DNA of 64,000 bases, taken from contig JAJAGP010000247.1 in the NCBI GenBank assembly GCA_025084515.1, forward strand, positions 248,001 to 312,000, written 5' to 3'. The notes below the pieces were generated by a model. That model was not told the DNA's origin. It saw only the letters and a program-made list of their open reading frames with translations, and ran no database searches. Both the position numbers and the translations under genes were made by a program. The stretch comes from Ancistrus triradiatus (lineage: Eukaryota > Chordata > Actinopteri > Siluriformes > Loricariidae). Of the stretch, positions 1 to 12,035 are shown in pieces (the first letter of the stretch is position 1; each line of letters opens with the position of its first letter).

Positions 1-1417
1 ATATAGCAGATGAACACCGTGATATTTGAGAAGTGAAATGAAGTTTATAGGAGTTTACAGAAAGTGTGCAGTAATTATTCAACAAAAATTAGGCAGGTGC
101 ATAAATTTGGGCACCCCAACAGAAAAAATGACAATCCAATATTTAGTAGATCCTCCTTTGTAGAAAATAACAGCCGCTAAACGGCTTCCTACAGCTTCCA
201 GTCTGGATTCTGGTTGAAGGTGCTTTGGACCCTTCTTCTTTAGAAACATCTCCAGTTTCAGTCAGGTTTGATGGTTTTCCGAGCATGGAACAGCCCACCA
301 TTTTCAGTAATATTCATGTCTGGGGACTGAGATGGCCATTCCAGAACGTTGTACTTGGTTCCTCTGCATGAATGCCTTAGTAGATTTGAGCAGGTTTGGG
401 GTCGTTGGCCCTCGGTGCAACTTTGTCACTGATTCTTGAACATTGTTCTCAAGAATCTGGAGATATTAACTGCGAATCCCATGCGACCCTCAACTTTACA
501 AATAGATTTCCTAGTACCTGCACTGGCCACACAGTCCCCACAGCATGATGGAACCGCCACCAAATTTTACTACTGTGGTAGCAAGTGTTTGGTCTTGGGA
601 TGCTGTGTTCTTTTTCCGCTCCTTGTTATGTCCAAATAACTTCAATTTAGTTTCATCATCAGTACACAGCACTTTATTCCAAACTGAAGCTGGATTGTCC
701 AAATGTTGCTGTAGCACACCTCAAGTGACTGCTGTTTTGTGGCGTGTCTGCAGAAAAGGCTTCTTCTGCATTACTCTCCCATACAGCCTCTCCTTGTGGC
801 AAAGTGCGCTGTATAGTTTACGATGAACAGTTGACCCCATCTGCAGCAAAGATGAGGTTGTAGGGTCTTTGGAGGTGGTCTGTGGCTTGACTATGACTGT
901 TTTCTCAACCCATCCTTCGCCTCTGCCTATGTGAGATTTTTCTTGGTCTGCCACTTCGGGAGTTCCTTAACTAGAAACTGTGCCTGTGGTCTTCCATTGC
1001 CTCACTATGTTCCTCACAGTGGAAACCTGGCAGCTGAAATCTCTGAGAAGCTTTTTCCCTTTCCCTGAACCATGATGTTGAACAACCTTTGTTTTCAGGC
1101 CATTTGAGAGTTGTTTTGAGGCTCCCATGTTGCCACTCTTCAGAGAAGATGCAAACGAGAGAAAAACTTCCAATTTTGGCCACCTTAACGAACCCTTGTC
1201 TCATAGTTGGATTCACTTGTGTATGTAGATCAAGGGTCAATGAGCTTACAAAACAAATTTTGGTTCCAATATTAGTGCTAAAGGTATTCAAATTGACAAG
1301 GGTGCCCAAAATTATTGCACCTGCCCTAATTTTGTTTGAATAATTACTGCACACTTTCTGTAAAACCTATAAACTTAATTTCCTTCTCAAATATCATGGT
1401 GTTCATCTGCTATATGA
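1..1417 (-). mobile_element. Degenerate Tc1-like DNA transposon with terminal inverted repeats
   Basis: The left end (ATATAGCAGATGAACACCGT) is repeated inverted near 1395-1415, and similarity runs inward for roughly 100 bp (TGCAGTAATTATTCAACAAA against its complement near 1330), so both TIRs are present. The left tip sits at the window edge. Minus-strand pieces of a Tc1 transposase lie in order: an N-terminal helix-turn-helix piece (967-1173, STVRNIVRQWKTTG), a middle piece (721-954, KKPFLQTRHK) and a catalytic-core piece (511-717, DDETKLKLFGHNKE and GGGSIMLWG). Frameshifts and stops separate them, so the element is inactive. Confidence 0.85.
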
Positions 1418-3550
1418 TATATTTTACCTGAAATGCTGAGCTGGGACAACCAATGATTATAAAGAAAAATCATGAAAATTATCAGGGGGTTTGGCCCAAA
1501 CTTTTTCCATACAACTGTAGTGTTCTGGGTAGTGAGAAACCTTTGGGTTCTGCCAATCATCTCAAAAGAAGATCCACCTCGCAATTGTATATTAATTAAA
1601 GGATCTGCTGCTAACATCCATAGTCCATGTTTAGGTTGGTACAAGGGGGACCTACAGAGGATTAGGGAGGTGATTTTAGTGGCTATGGTTGTTCATTTTG
1701 AAATGTAGTTAATAATACAGGTACTACTATTTTTGTGGGTCTGACCATATCCAATTCCTTAGTCACATGAAAGGCAGCAAGCTTACAAAATGCCTTCTCC
1801 AATAAACATGCATTGGTAAAGAGTAAAGAGAAAGTACTGACAATGTCATGTAATCTGGCTATACTTTTTGGAATAGCAAAGAACCCTGTCAAACAAATCT
1901 GATACTGACTGGCAAATTAGCAGATCTCCATTTCTACAAAGGACCTACAGGATTATTTGGAAGAGCTACATAAAACAAGGCTAAAAAATTGCCTGGAACT
2001 ACAACCACTGAATACTGCATTTTTGTCCCTGGACCCCCGTATAAAGTTACAGTTTTTTGTTTGAGGTGTAAATCAATTGCATCTGGACCTGCACTGTCCT
2101 CCTTACTTGTACTTTAACTATCAACTAAAATCCTCCTACGTTATAATAAACCATAAATGCTTTTCTAACTGCTGCAACCATTTTCCCATCCAAACAGCCA
2201 GATCTTTCTGCAACTCCTCAAAGGTGCTCTTTTATATCTCGTGCAGGATTTTATAATAGTTTCCCACAATCACAAACATTCAATCTAACTCCCCCCCGAG
2301 AGCAGCATGAGTAGGTGAAGTGACTCTGGGTCATTCCGTTATAAATAGAACTGTCCCGTTCCTCGCCAAATATCCCTCGTGCTTGCCATCACTGGACATC
2401 AAACATCACTTGGGAAAATTTACTTGGGGGGAGTCAAGGACTTGGTGTCCCCAAAGGTTTGGCAGGAGGTACAAACAACTGAAGCTTGCCTAACACAAAA
2501 TGACAGTGACATAAAATCAGCTGAAAGTATGATAAAAATCTGTTTAGATTCAAAGTATATTCAAATGCACCACCAAAACGATAAAGCAATGGGAGACCTG
2601 TCACAATTATCACCTAATTTCAATGGGCAGTCCAACATAATGGCTCATACATAATAGTTCTAGAATATGCAGTATTAAAAGATTAAAAACACAACCACTG
2701 AGACCAAATGTTCGAGTGTTAAGCAGGTAAAGGAGTGGTCACCACGATTTGCATAGTTAGGATATAGCCAATGCCACAGAATGATGACATCATCAGAGTG
2801 ATGTGCTCCACATAGAGTCCACTCAAAGCAAACTGAGTAATCCTGTGTAAGGACTACGAGGAAGAACAACAAAATTATGATTAGCTAATGTGACCAAACT
2901 GAAAGCAACTGGTTGATTTGGGATCTGAATGCAGGGCTCTGTAACCACACCAGACAAACCCATGGTCCTCATGATCTGCAGTTTCAGGCAGCCAGAGCTT
3001 ACATCAGAGCCACAGGAGCTGCTGTGCCAAAATTATCTGAGCAAATCCTTTTGATTGTCAGGGTATTATAGTAATGTATTTAGTATAATCAAATCACTGA
3101 GCCATTATGTTTTAATAGTTGCACCCATTTAAGGAAATTATACGAGCTGTGGATGTTTTGTTATTAAAGCCACTCATGTTTAAAGTAACTTGGAACTGCC
3201 TCGGTACATGTCAGTGGAAGTCATATCTACCAGCTAGATGTCTCGAATTGTGACAGGTCTAGTGATAATGTGAGAAAAATCCTAAAGCAGCACAGTGACG
3301 ATTCAAATCAGCCAGATCAGGGGTGTCAGACATTCTGCGTTCCTTATTTGGAATTTATGACTCACTTCCTTACATCCAACCAGCTGTTGCGTTTGGGAAA
3401 TAATACGGTTTCACAGTGAGCGAAATGGCTTTTGAAAAGCATGAATAGCGCTGTGTTTTTAGACACATGTAGCCATGTGCTATGGTATTTGTGAAAGCGA
3501 TAGCCCTGCCCTCACAACGAATGAATCTTTATCCTTGGATATAAGTGATC
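1418..3550. other. Intergenic AT-rich stretch, nothing recognised
   Basis: No exon-like segment, transposon terminus or tandem repeat could be identified. The short open frames (for example 2379-2654) have no family resemblance. Confidence 0.5.
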
Positions 3551-4495
3551 TAGGCTATGTCCACCGTACACGCGTATTTTTCTAAAACGGGGGTTTTCAA
3601 TTCGTTTATAAAAAACATCGCGTCCCACACAAGCACCGTTTAAACAAAAAAACTGCGTCCACACTGAAAACGCAAAAACGCACATAAGTCGCTGTCAAGA
3701 GCAGAGCCAAACCAGCAGTCCTATATGCCGGCGAAGCAGCTCACTCAGCGGACAACAGCAACGTTTTCTATGCATACGAACATTTTCTCGCCATTCTTCT
3801 TCAACACCACTTCGTTTTTTCAAAGCTGTCCCACCACCGAGATGGTCCGATATATAATGTATATATATATATTAGATTAGATTCAACTGTATTGTCATTA
3901 CACATGTTACAAGTACAAAGCTACGAAATGTAGTTTAACAGCTAACGAGAAGTGCCAATAAGCAGCAATGTGTCGGAATGTACAATATTGTCCACATGTA
4001 CAATAAATTAAAAAATATATAAATCGGCTCACAATCAGGAAACCGGCTCCCGTCGTTCATTTAAAGAGCCGACTCTTAAGAGTCGGATGGGTCGCGACCG
4101 ACACATCACTAATGGATATAGTAAGTGACCTCCGTAGCGCTTTCTGACGCCTCTGTTCTTAGTGTAATGAAAAAGTAATAATTGTAAATGTATGTGTAGA
4201 TTTGTAACAAGTTCGGTCAGCAGTGTTACAGCTAGCACTATTTTGGCTACATCCGCTATTGCACAAAATCGCCTCATGTAAACAAAGAAGATAACGAAGC
4301 ACAAAGTGACGTTACAAGCAAAAAACTCCGTTTTCCCCAGTCCAACGACAACGCTGAAAACGGAGTTTCTGAAAATCTTCCAAAAAGTTCGTTTTCAGTG
4401 ACCTAAAACGCCGTTTTCGTGTGGACGAACGGTCAAAACGCATAGAAAAAGCTACGTTTTTAAAAATACCCGTGTTCGTGTGGACAGGGCCTTAG
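3551..4495. mobile_element. Non-autonomous DNA transposon with GTCCACAC-type ends, containing nested insertions
   Basis: The left end TAGGCTATGTCCACCGTACA and the right end, which reads CTAAGGCCCTGTCCACACGA on the other strand, form diverged terminal inverted repeats. The inner flanks repeat GAAAACG/AAAACG motifs in both orientations (3590-3700 and 4325-4460). No transposase is present. The middle holds foreign sequence: a TATATATA run plus AGATTAGATTCAACTGTATT (3857 onward), and near 4035-4110 a palindrome-rich segment with GAGCCGACTCTTAAGAGTCGG (21 bases, written here in its hAT-like context) of the kind seen at fish hAT MITE ends. Family assignment is by resemblance. Confidence 0.55.
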
Positions 4496-6196
4496 AGTCT
4501 TAAAGTCTCTCAAACAATTACAATCTCATGCACTTTTGAAATCGTCATGTTAAAATGTCTGTCAAATACAATTTCAGAAAATCAGTACAAACTAGGAAAC
4601 TCTCACCAAATAAAAATTGTGAATGAAAGTTCATCCATTTCAATGAGATTCATGGCAATCAATGGTTTTGTGCCTTAAACTACTAATTTGTTGACTTTTG
4701 TGTATGTGAACCTCTCAGCCAGTCACAGAACTAGTGTGTCCTGCAACTCAGTAGATCAAAAATGTAGGACAAGCCAACTTTAGCGATGTGTCAGCCTTAA
4801 ACCCTACTACATGATGTCACCACATGGTTCACAGTTAGAAGATTACCCAGAATTTGACTTTGTGCTTTTTACTGCTTCTAGGTTCCAAATTGGCGTAACA
4901 TACTATCGATTGATTCAAACATTGCCATTTTAGGCAAATCACCAAGGAACCCTCATTGTATAAAACTGTACAGAACATACAGGTCAACGCTTGACTGAAT
5001 TCCTAACTGTACCACGATGTTGCCATGTCCATTAAACAAGCTAAAGAAAATGGCAAGCTTCTGGTGCGACTGCAGTTCAACACCAAATTCGGCACTTGCG
5101 CTCTTGATAAATGGCGGACATTAGCAAGGAGAGGCTACATAAACTAGAGCTCTTATCTCTATGTCGTTCCAGCATTTCAAATGAACAGCCTGACACCCCT
5201 GATCTAGAATTTGAGTGCACATGGGTTAGACGTTTTAAGGTGCGGTGCTTTTACAGCTGGCAGGTCCAGTTCAGGGTTTAGGACACACAAACGCGTAGAG
5301 AGTGGAAGAACTTCATCAGTGCAGTCTGCTTGAATGAGTCCAAACAGTACCGCAGCTCTGAGCAAATCGTTCAGCCATGCTGCCGAGCCCGTGTCATAAT
5401 GGCGAGGACACATGAGGAGGCGCTCCAGTTAGGAATGTGGAAAATGCCAGCCGTGAAAGACCGATTATCCCTGATTTGCCTCGCTCCCTTCGACGCTCCT
5501 GGAACACACTAAGCTGCATGTGGAGGTTTCGTTTTGGTAAAAGAAAAGTTTTTAAAAATTCTCAAGATTCACATTCCTCATTTTTTTGACCCCTCAGCGT
5601 CAGCAAACTGCATTTGGAAAGCGTTTCTGGACCATGGAGGGAATATCCTTATACTATAGATTACAATCAGAATCCTATTAAGAGTACGAAGAGTTACGTA
5701 TTACTTTGGCCCCTGCATTCACACCAGCAGTGACACTGCAACAGTGGGCTGGAATGATTTCATTTGGTGAGTCAGTGTGGCTGTGGTTTAACTTAATGCC
5801 ACATGATAAATTGAGGCAATGTGGGCGGCAGCACCCAGCAGGTGCATTTGTCTTTCTGGTTTTAACCCAACTTATCCTGTTCTGGGACATGGACGGCTCT
5901 GTTGCAATATCCCATAATTCACAGGCTTGCAGGCGAGCATGTACCTTGAACGGTGGCGCCATGCAATCGCAGGGCTGGGGTATGGGATTGTCCCAAGTCA
6001 CGGCCAAGTCAAGGCCCAATCCTGACGTGTGAGGCCATGAGACCAGCTAAAAAGGATGGACTGGATTCAAATCCAGGTCACTGCGATGGTGCTCTTACAA
6101 ATTGCCAACCAGTTGAGTTGAGCGCATTTGATCTCTGGTAATATACCTTGATTTTGGTTAGATACATTCATATACAATGGAAAGCCAATGCCTTGC
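4496..6196. other. Intergenic stretch, nothing recognised
   Basis: Unique-looking sequence. Paired overlapping open frames at 5678-6032 lie on opposite strands and match nothing I know; the non-directional openness suggests chance. Confidence 0.5.
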
Positions 6197-6748
6197 TTTA
6201 ATAAAATAAGCATATTAGGGCATATATTTATTCCTTCATATTCACTCACACTGGGACAATTTTTAGGGGACATACACAGGAAGTAAAAAATAAAATGAAC
6301 ATCTGCATGTAACAAACTTAAATATGACAGATTTCTGCCCATCCTATTAACCATTAAAAAGGCACTGGCGTTCCAAGACTTTAAAAACATTTGTGGATGA
6401 TCAGAAAAGGTGCTCAAACTATTAAACATGGCAAATTTCCTAAATATTTCTAATAAGTCTAATAAAATTATCATTGCTTGTGTAATGCTACAGTTACATG
6501 AACCTAAACCTGCACTGAAGCCCATATACGGCAGCCTGTGCTTAAATTGCTGCAAGTGTGAACGCAGGGTTATAAATGAGCCGCCGAATGTATTCAGCCC
6601 CGTGTAAAATCTAAATCAGATGGTCCCGTTCAACGAAGCTGACTGAAACCGAATGCTACTTAGTGTGCAGAAGAGCGTCGAAGCCTGCGGCAAACCTGTA
6701 AGGCTTCAATTAAACCAATACTGATAGAGATCCGTGTAAAACGCGCCA
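6197..6748 (-). other. tmem104: Probable TMEM104 3' UTR with candidate poly(A) signals
   Basis: Downstream of the stop codon no closer AATAAA is seen on the minus strand than the one at 6232-6227; an ATTAAA follows at 6202-6197. A 3' UTR of about 520-550 bases would fit. A 162-codon open frame lies across this region (6067-6555), but it resembles no family I recognise and is most likely chance. Confidence 0.4.
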
Positions 6749-7516
6749 TCAGTTCTTGTTCTCTGCCGTCAGAATGATGTTAGCGGTGACAAACATCAGG
6801 CAGAACACCGCCCAGAGCACCACAAATAAGACCCAGAAGGTGTGGCGGAACGGAGACCTGTGCTTATTCTGCACATCCCTTCCAAACACAGGTTCGAGGT
6901 GCCGCCGACCGAAGTACACCAGGGCGGCCGGGATTATGTACTGAATGCCTGTGCCCGCGTAGGCTCCGGTGATGCCCACCAGAGATTCCAGATCATGGGT
7001 ACAAAACGCCACCACGATGGGCGGCACCAGGGTAATGAGCGGGAACACGATGCGGTCCACCACCCAGGGGTAGGTGCCTCCGTCTCGATGGAAGAGCGTC
7101 TTCCAGTTGTTCCGCAGCGTGACGGCGATAATAGGGAAGTTCGTACTGATGGTGAAGACGGGAAACAGACCGAGGAAGTAGCGCAGGGCGGCCACGTCCA
7201 GCACGTCGCAGTTATCTGTGAAGTTCAGGGTGTACATGTCCTCTGAGCAGCGAGCTCTGAAAGCAGAAGATGGCTGGGAAAGAGAGCAGGCCCTAAAAGG
7301 CCAGGATGAGGACATAGTCCACTGTTAGCAGCATGGTCACCCTTCGTTTGTTAGAAATGGGCGTTATCAGAGAGGGTAAGGAATGCTGGCACATGAAGGA
7401 GTACACACACACGCCAAAGAGGTTGGGAATTCCGCTGAACTGGGCCACCTGAGGATGACCCTCGCCGTGCCCTTTTCCGATGCGGATCAGCGCCAGGATT
7501 ATCATCATGGTGAAAG
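6749..7516 (-). CDS. tmem104: TMEM104 last coding exon, disrupted by a TAG and a 1-bp insertion
   Basis: This exon encodes residues 237 to about 491. From the acceptor (CCCCCCAG before CTTTCACC) the frame reads FTMMIILALIRIGKGHGEGH and on through FGVCVYSFMCQHSLPSLITP to VDYVLILAF, then hits TAG at 7295-7293 where TMEM104 has tyrosine. Reading through it gives GLLSFPAIFCFQ, still family-like. About 55 bp later an extra G (7240-7241 on this strand) shifts the frame. The shifted frame then gives DMYTLNFTDNC, YFLGLFPVFTISTNFPIIAV, TYPWVVDRIVFP, HDLESLVGITGAYAGTGIQY, NKHRSPFRHTFWVLF and the C terminus NIILTAENKN before TGA. Conservation on both sides argues that the lesions are recent or are sequence errors. 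A nonsense codon in the last exon would normally escape nonsense-mediated decay, so a product of about 310 residues lacking the final helices could be made. Confidence 0.9.
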
Positions 7517-7580
7517 CTGGGGGGAAAAAACAGAGCGATAACAAACACCAAGTCACAAAAGGATACACATTTTTACTAGG

Positions 7581-7800
7581 GTTAAACATCGATACAGCAA
7601 TATATCGCGATATTTATTTTCATGATTTACTACATCGATTCTCAGCTGAAAATATCAAAAACACATTTTAAATGGGGTGCAAACTACAATATCCATAACT
7701 TGTATTTCAGCTGTTTTTATATTTTCAGTGAATTATGTGGAATATATATCGCAAAGTGCATCGTATCGCAATGTATCGTGATATCGTACCAATGTCCACC
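7581..7800. mobile_element. MITE-like element with CGATA/TATCG-rich ends
   Basis: AGGGTTAAACATCGATACAG at the left and GATATCGTACCAATGTCCAC at the right are the usual ends of a fish hAT-type MITE (AGGGGTGGACA...ATCG). Internally ATCGCGATA and GTATCGTGATATCG occur in inverted relation. It sits about 65 bp upstream of the last TMEM104 exon in the intron. Confidence 0.45.
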
Positions 7801-7807
7801 CCTAATT

Positions 7808-7994
7808 TTTACATTATTTAGCAGACGCCCTTATCTAGAGCGACTTACAATTGGTACAATCTTCAATCCAAGCAATTGTGGGTTAAGGGTCTTGCTCAAG
7901 GACCCAACAGTGGCAGCTTGGCAGAGGTGGGATTTGAACCCTGGACCTTCTGGTCCAGAGTCCAGTACCTTAACCGCTAGGCTACCACAGTCCC
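7808..7994 (-). repeat. tRNA-derived SINE, full-length copy
   Basis: Read on the minus strand it starts GGGACTGTGGTAGCCTAGCG (A-box-like) and has GGTTCAAATCC (B box). The central part is CACAATTGCTTGGATTG, and the 3' tail is GTCGCTCTAGATAAGGGCGT followed by CTGCTAAAT. At least eight other copies lie in this window. The tRNA-like head and LINE-type tail are typical of fish SINEs. Confidence 0.85.
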
Positions 7995-10219
7995 AAAGCT
8001 TTGCGTCTTGGTTCTCGTCGGTTGCTCGGTACTCGGTGCACTTGCTTAACCTTGTACGAGTTGAGCCACACGACTCATGGTAGCCGAAACCTAATTCGCG
8101 GTTTACCATTCAGTACACAGTGATTGAGGTTCACAATAGCCCTTGTCCTGAAGAAGATCGCGTTTGTTTATTGTTTTTCAGTATTTTTACATCTACAATA
8201 CTGTATTTAGTGCAAATAAATCTCCATGAGTCTTAAATAGTTAGTTTATAAGAGCCAACCAAAAGCAAAACAGGAACTGCATGCTCCAGAACACAAGCTG
8301 CAGTTAGCTTAGCAGCTATTCTAGCACCCTGAGTTCACCAACAGACTAAGTGTTTTGCTTTCAATACATTACTCATTATTATACATGAGATTTATCAAGA
8401 CTTAATCAAGTGTTGAAAAATCTCGTGTGATTTAGTATTAAGCTTTGTGTTAATGAGTTTGGCCAACTTTAGGTTAATGTAAGTGTTTTAAACATTAACT
8501 TATCATAGACTCCGCTATGGCACACTATAGACCGCTCTACCAAAAACTCCTCAGTTCATGATGCATTTCTGATGGATCTGTCAAAATGTATCCCCATTGT
8601 AACTCCTGCAACCTGCTGGTATGGAGATGTTTCATTTCCATCCAGGCACTGACCACGTGCTGCGTTGTGCGACTTTTTCAAAGAATGTGTGAGCCAACAG
8701 AAGGTGGAGGGTTGGTGTGAAAACCTGTCACCTTGGCCTGCGAACTGTAATGTGAAGTGTCGACACACACCAACACATCACAGGACAGTTTTTATTAGTA
8801 ATAAAACCCATAACTCCAAATACATCAACCAGCTGTTTATCCACTTCACTAAAAATAGGCTGATGCACAGCGAGGAACCATCCACATGGATCCCACATCT
8901 GCAACAAAGGTCATTTCCAATCGATGGCAACGAATGCATCAATCGCGACAGGGTCCTTGAGTGTCTAAGGGACACACACTGACGCGGGTTTGGCATTGCT
9001 GTTACAGTGTGTAGAGCGCAGGATGTATTTTCTGCCTCTCACTGCTCAATCACATCCTTATTAGTGGAATTAGTCACAGCACCTCCTCCTTCACCGTGCC
9101 CTCAATTCTTTAAGATGCATCACACATCGTCCACCTTGCCAGGACGGGGACAGAAACGCTCGTGTTTGGGCTCAATCAACAGCAGCAAGGCATCGTTGTT
9201 GAAAGGGAAAATGGAATGGGTTCTCAGAAGAGACTTCGGTAGCATAAGGACTTGCTGTTCCTGTCTACGTCCTTAAGGTCTTGGATTCAGAGGGCAGGAG
9301 TGAAGACAAACTAGTCAGGGGGAAAAAATATAGCAGCATAGTGCTTTAATCAGGGCAGTGTGGTACTACTGTAGAAGTTTAATGTATGCTAGAGAAATAA
9401 AATGATCTCGGCTAATCATGAGGATGAAATGTACCCATGAAAAAATCTGTAAGTAGAAGACCTAGGAATGGTTGCATTGGCAGATGACCTTAAGTGAACT
9501 ACAAAAATACATTATTAAGAATAACTATAAAAATAAAAGGGATTAAACGACTAGAACACAAGTATAAATTTCATAAAATGTCATGCCCACATCTGGGGAG
9601 CGTTGGGAAATTAATTGATTCAACTTCTGACTTGCCCAAATTAAGACACTAATTTATTAGCCACACCTACTTTACAGCTATACCTACAGACCCACTTCAT
9701 ATGCAGTACAGCCAAAGAAGGTATTAAATGTATATTTCACAATTTGCAGACATCTACCCAGCCTTAGCAATACAAGCCGTCTCCATACACCACAGATCCA
9801 CCTGTGATGTTATTGGCTAGTGCTGGTTGTTACTGCAAAAGGCAGCAGCATTGTTGGGATTAATAATAAATGTGTTGACTTACAGGCTACTTTCATAAAA
9901 CCATCTACCTTGATATCAATGTACATCGATCAGCCATAACATTACAACCACCGGCAAGTGAAGTGAATAACGCAGACAGTGTGATGCTCTGGGCAATATT
10001 CCAAGAGAAGCAGTTCAACAACACAGTTTGAAGCTCTGGGCTATGTTCCAAGACAAATAGTTCAAAGTGTTGACCTGTCCTCCAAACTCACCAGATTTTT
10101 GTTTGAAAATCGCTAAGATTAATTATGATCGGGAAAGGCATCCCAGGTCTCTGTGTTATGTTTATTATTAACATATAGACAAAAGGAAAGACCTAACTGC
10201 ATTACTTTACAAAAAAAAG
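7995..10219. other. tmem104: Intron 8 background with one transposon-end fragment
   Basis: No exon or complete repeat is recognised. Near 9927-9985 there is a terminal fragment (ATCGATCAGCCATAACATTA) of a DNA element family that recurs near 50060-50300 and 58280-58748. Confidence 0.5.
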
Positions 10220-10408
10220 CTTTGTGACCTAGCAGTTAAGGTACTAGACTATGGACCAGAAGGTCCAGGGTTCAAATCCCACCTCTGCTAAGCTGCCACT
10301 GTTGGGTCCTTGAGCAAGACCCTTAACCCACAATTGCTTGGATTGTAAGACTGTATCAATTGTAAGTCGCTCTGGATAAGGACGTCTGCTAAATGCTGTA
10401 AATGTAAG
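10220..10408 (+). repeat. tRNA-derived SINE, near full-length copy
   Basis: Same family as the copy at 7808-7994, plus orientation: GACCTAGCAGTTAAGGTACT (slightly decayed A box), GGTTCAAATCCCACCTCTGC (B box), then the CAATTGCTTGGATTG core and GTCGCTCTGGATAAGGACGT tail ending in TGCTGTAAATGTAAG. Confidence 0.85.
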
Positions 10409-11269
10409 GTACATTTAATCCTGTGCTCCTGATGCCACCACAAGAGTCCACTGTACAGATGCTTAACCTTCAGCCAAAAACCCTCCATTGGATAGACCTG
10501 AAATGTGAACCTGTCTAAGCACACAAGGCTGAGTGATTTATCAAGCGGCCTGAACTCCCCCCTGTGAACCTGTAGACGGGTAGAGGAAACGCCACTGGTA
10601 TTTATGTTTTCAAGTCTTATTCATCTTGATATGTTAGCATCTGTCACTGACGCTAGCGGCCAGGTCTGAACTGCTAACCCTGAGTGCCAAAAAGTCTGCA
10701 GCTCTCTCAACCAGATAGATGGACTTGGTAATACAGCATACTGAGTGGATACAAAACTACCTGAAGACCTGACCCTCAAGTCCTCACCTTCGGGGACGAT
10801 ATGGCTCCCTTGGCTGAGTGCAATAGCTCCCCAGGAATTAACACATGCAATGTGCATGGCACTTTCAGTGGGATTTTAGCAGAGGTGGACAAAGTCCATT
10901 GGTGCATGTCAACAACTATCTGCTCAAAGGAATTAAAATTCTGTTTGTTTCTTTGTTTGTTTTTTAACCTCCGGATGTTGCGGGCATGATGTCCAATTTT
11001 TGGTCAGTGACCCAATTCACAGAATCTAATGCAGTTGTTAAACAGCCCTTCTGATTACAGATATTTAGAAAATGTGATCATTTCAAATGTGAAATGAAAA
11101 TAAAAAGCCTTAAATAATACAAATAAAGTAGAACCAGAAATATTTAGAAATGGTACAGTAAGGCCATGTTCACAAACTGCAGGTAGAAGTGGCTCAAGCT
11201 ATTTCCAACACTGGAATTAAGACATGGGGACACTGACAGGTTGAGCTGGAACACTTCCCTATCTTAATG

Positions 11270-11690
11270 ACACAGTCTACAGTAGCAATCTAGAGTATTT
11301 TGTGTTACCAAAGGTTTGGCAGCAGGTTTTTTGGAATAGCCTTTCATTTCCAGCATGACAACAACCCCCAAGCACAAAGCGAGGGATCCCTGATCATGTT
11401 CCATGATGAAATGCTTTGCGCAGTTGGGCAGGGAGGACCTTGACAGGACAGCACTAAGGCCTGACCTCAATCCTGTCACCCCCTTCAAAATCGATTGGAA
11501 AGGTGACAATAAGCCAGGTCTTATCATCAAGGTCTTAACATCAGTGCCTGACCTCATTAAAGCTCTTGGAGCTGAAGTGATACTCTGCAGTCTTGCTATA
11601 AAAATCAAGTGGAAAGTCCTGCCAGAAAATTGTAGGCTGTAGAAACTCAAATGTTTGAAATGGTTTCATTGACTTTCATGGACATTGTAA
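11270..11690 (+). mobile_element. Possible degenerate Tc1-like transposase relic
   Basis: The plus strand reads HDNNPQAQSEGS followed, after a frame change, by LRPDLNPV. This resembles the DNDPKHT and SPDLNPIE motifs around the second and third catalytic residues of Tc1 transposases. Surrounding sequence is too decayed to find ends. It could also be another repeat class. Confidence 0.3.
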
Positions 11691-11721
11691 AGGCAGAAAT
11701 CCCAATATTTAGTATTTGGTA

Positions 11722-12035
11722 GGGATGCACCGATACTGAACTTCTTGGTCAGATACGATAACTGATTATTAGAACATTTTTTGTAACGATATTAAAATTG
11801 ATAATTTAACCTTTCTGTATTGACAAGAAGTTCACATTATAATCCATATGTGAACTTATTAAAAACTGGATCAGTAATTCATTTTACGTGGCAATAAAAA
11901 ACAGGTAAATCAAACGATTACTGTAAACACAAGTTGCAGTTCATGCAAAAGAAAAATGGTTTCGTTCCATTTCATTACAAAATTCCTTTAAAAGGTAAGA
12001 ATCTTTTTTTTTCGGTATTGAATTGGTACAGGCGA
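11722..12035. mobile_element. Possible hAT-type MITE (TAGGGATGCACCGATA end)
   Basis: TAGGGATGCACCGATACTGA is the common end of a fish hAT-like MITE, and TTTTCGGTATTGAATTGGTA near 12008-12030 may be the opposite, decayed end. No coding remnant is seen. Confidence 0.35.

Noticed and set aside
6067..6555. 162-codon minus-strand frame downstream of TMEM104
   Set aside because: It lies in the probable 3' UTR, matches no family and has a composition expected of AT-rich sequence.
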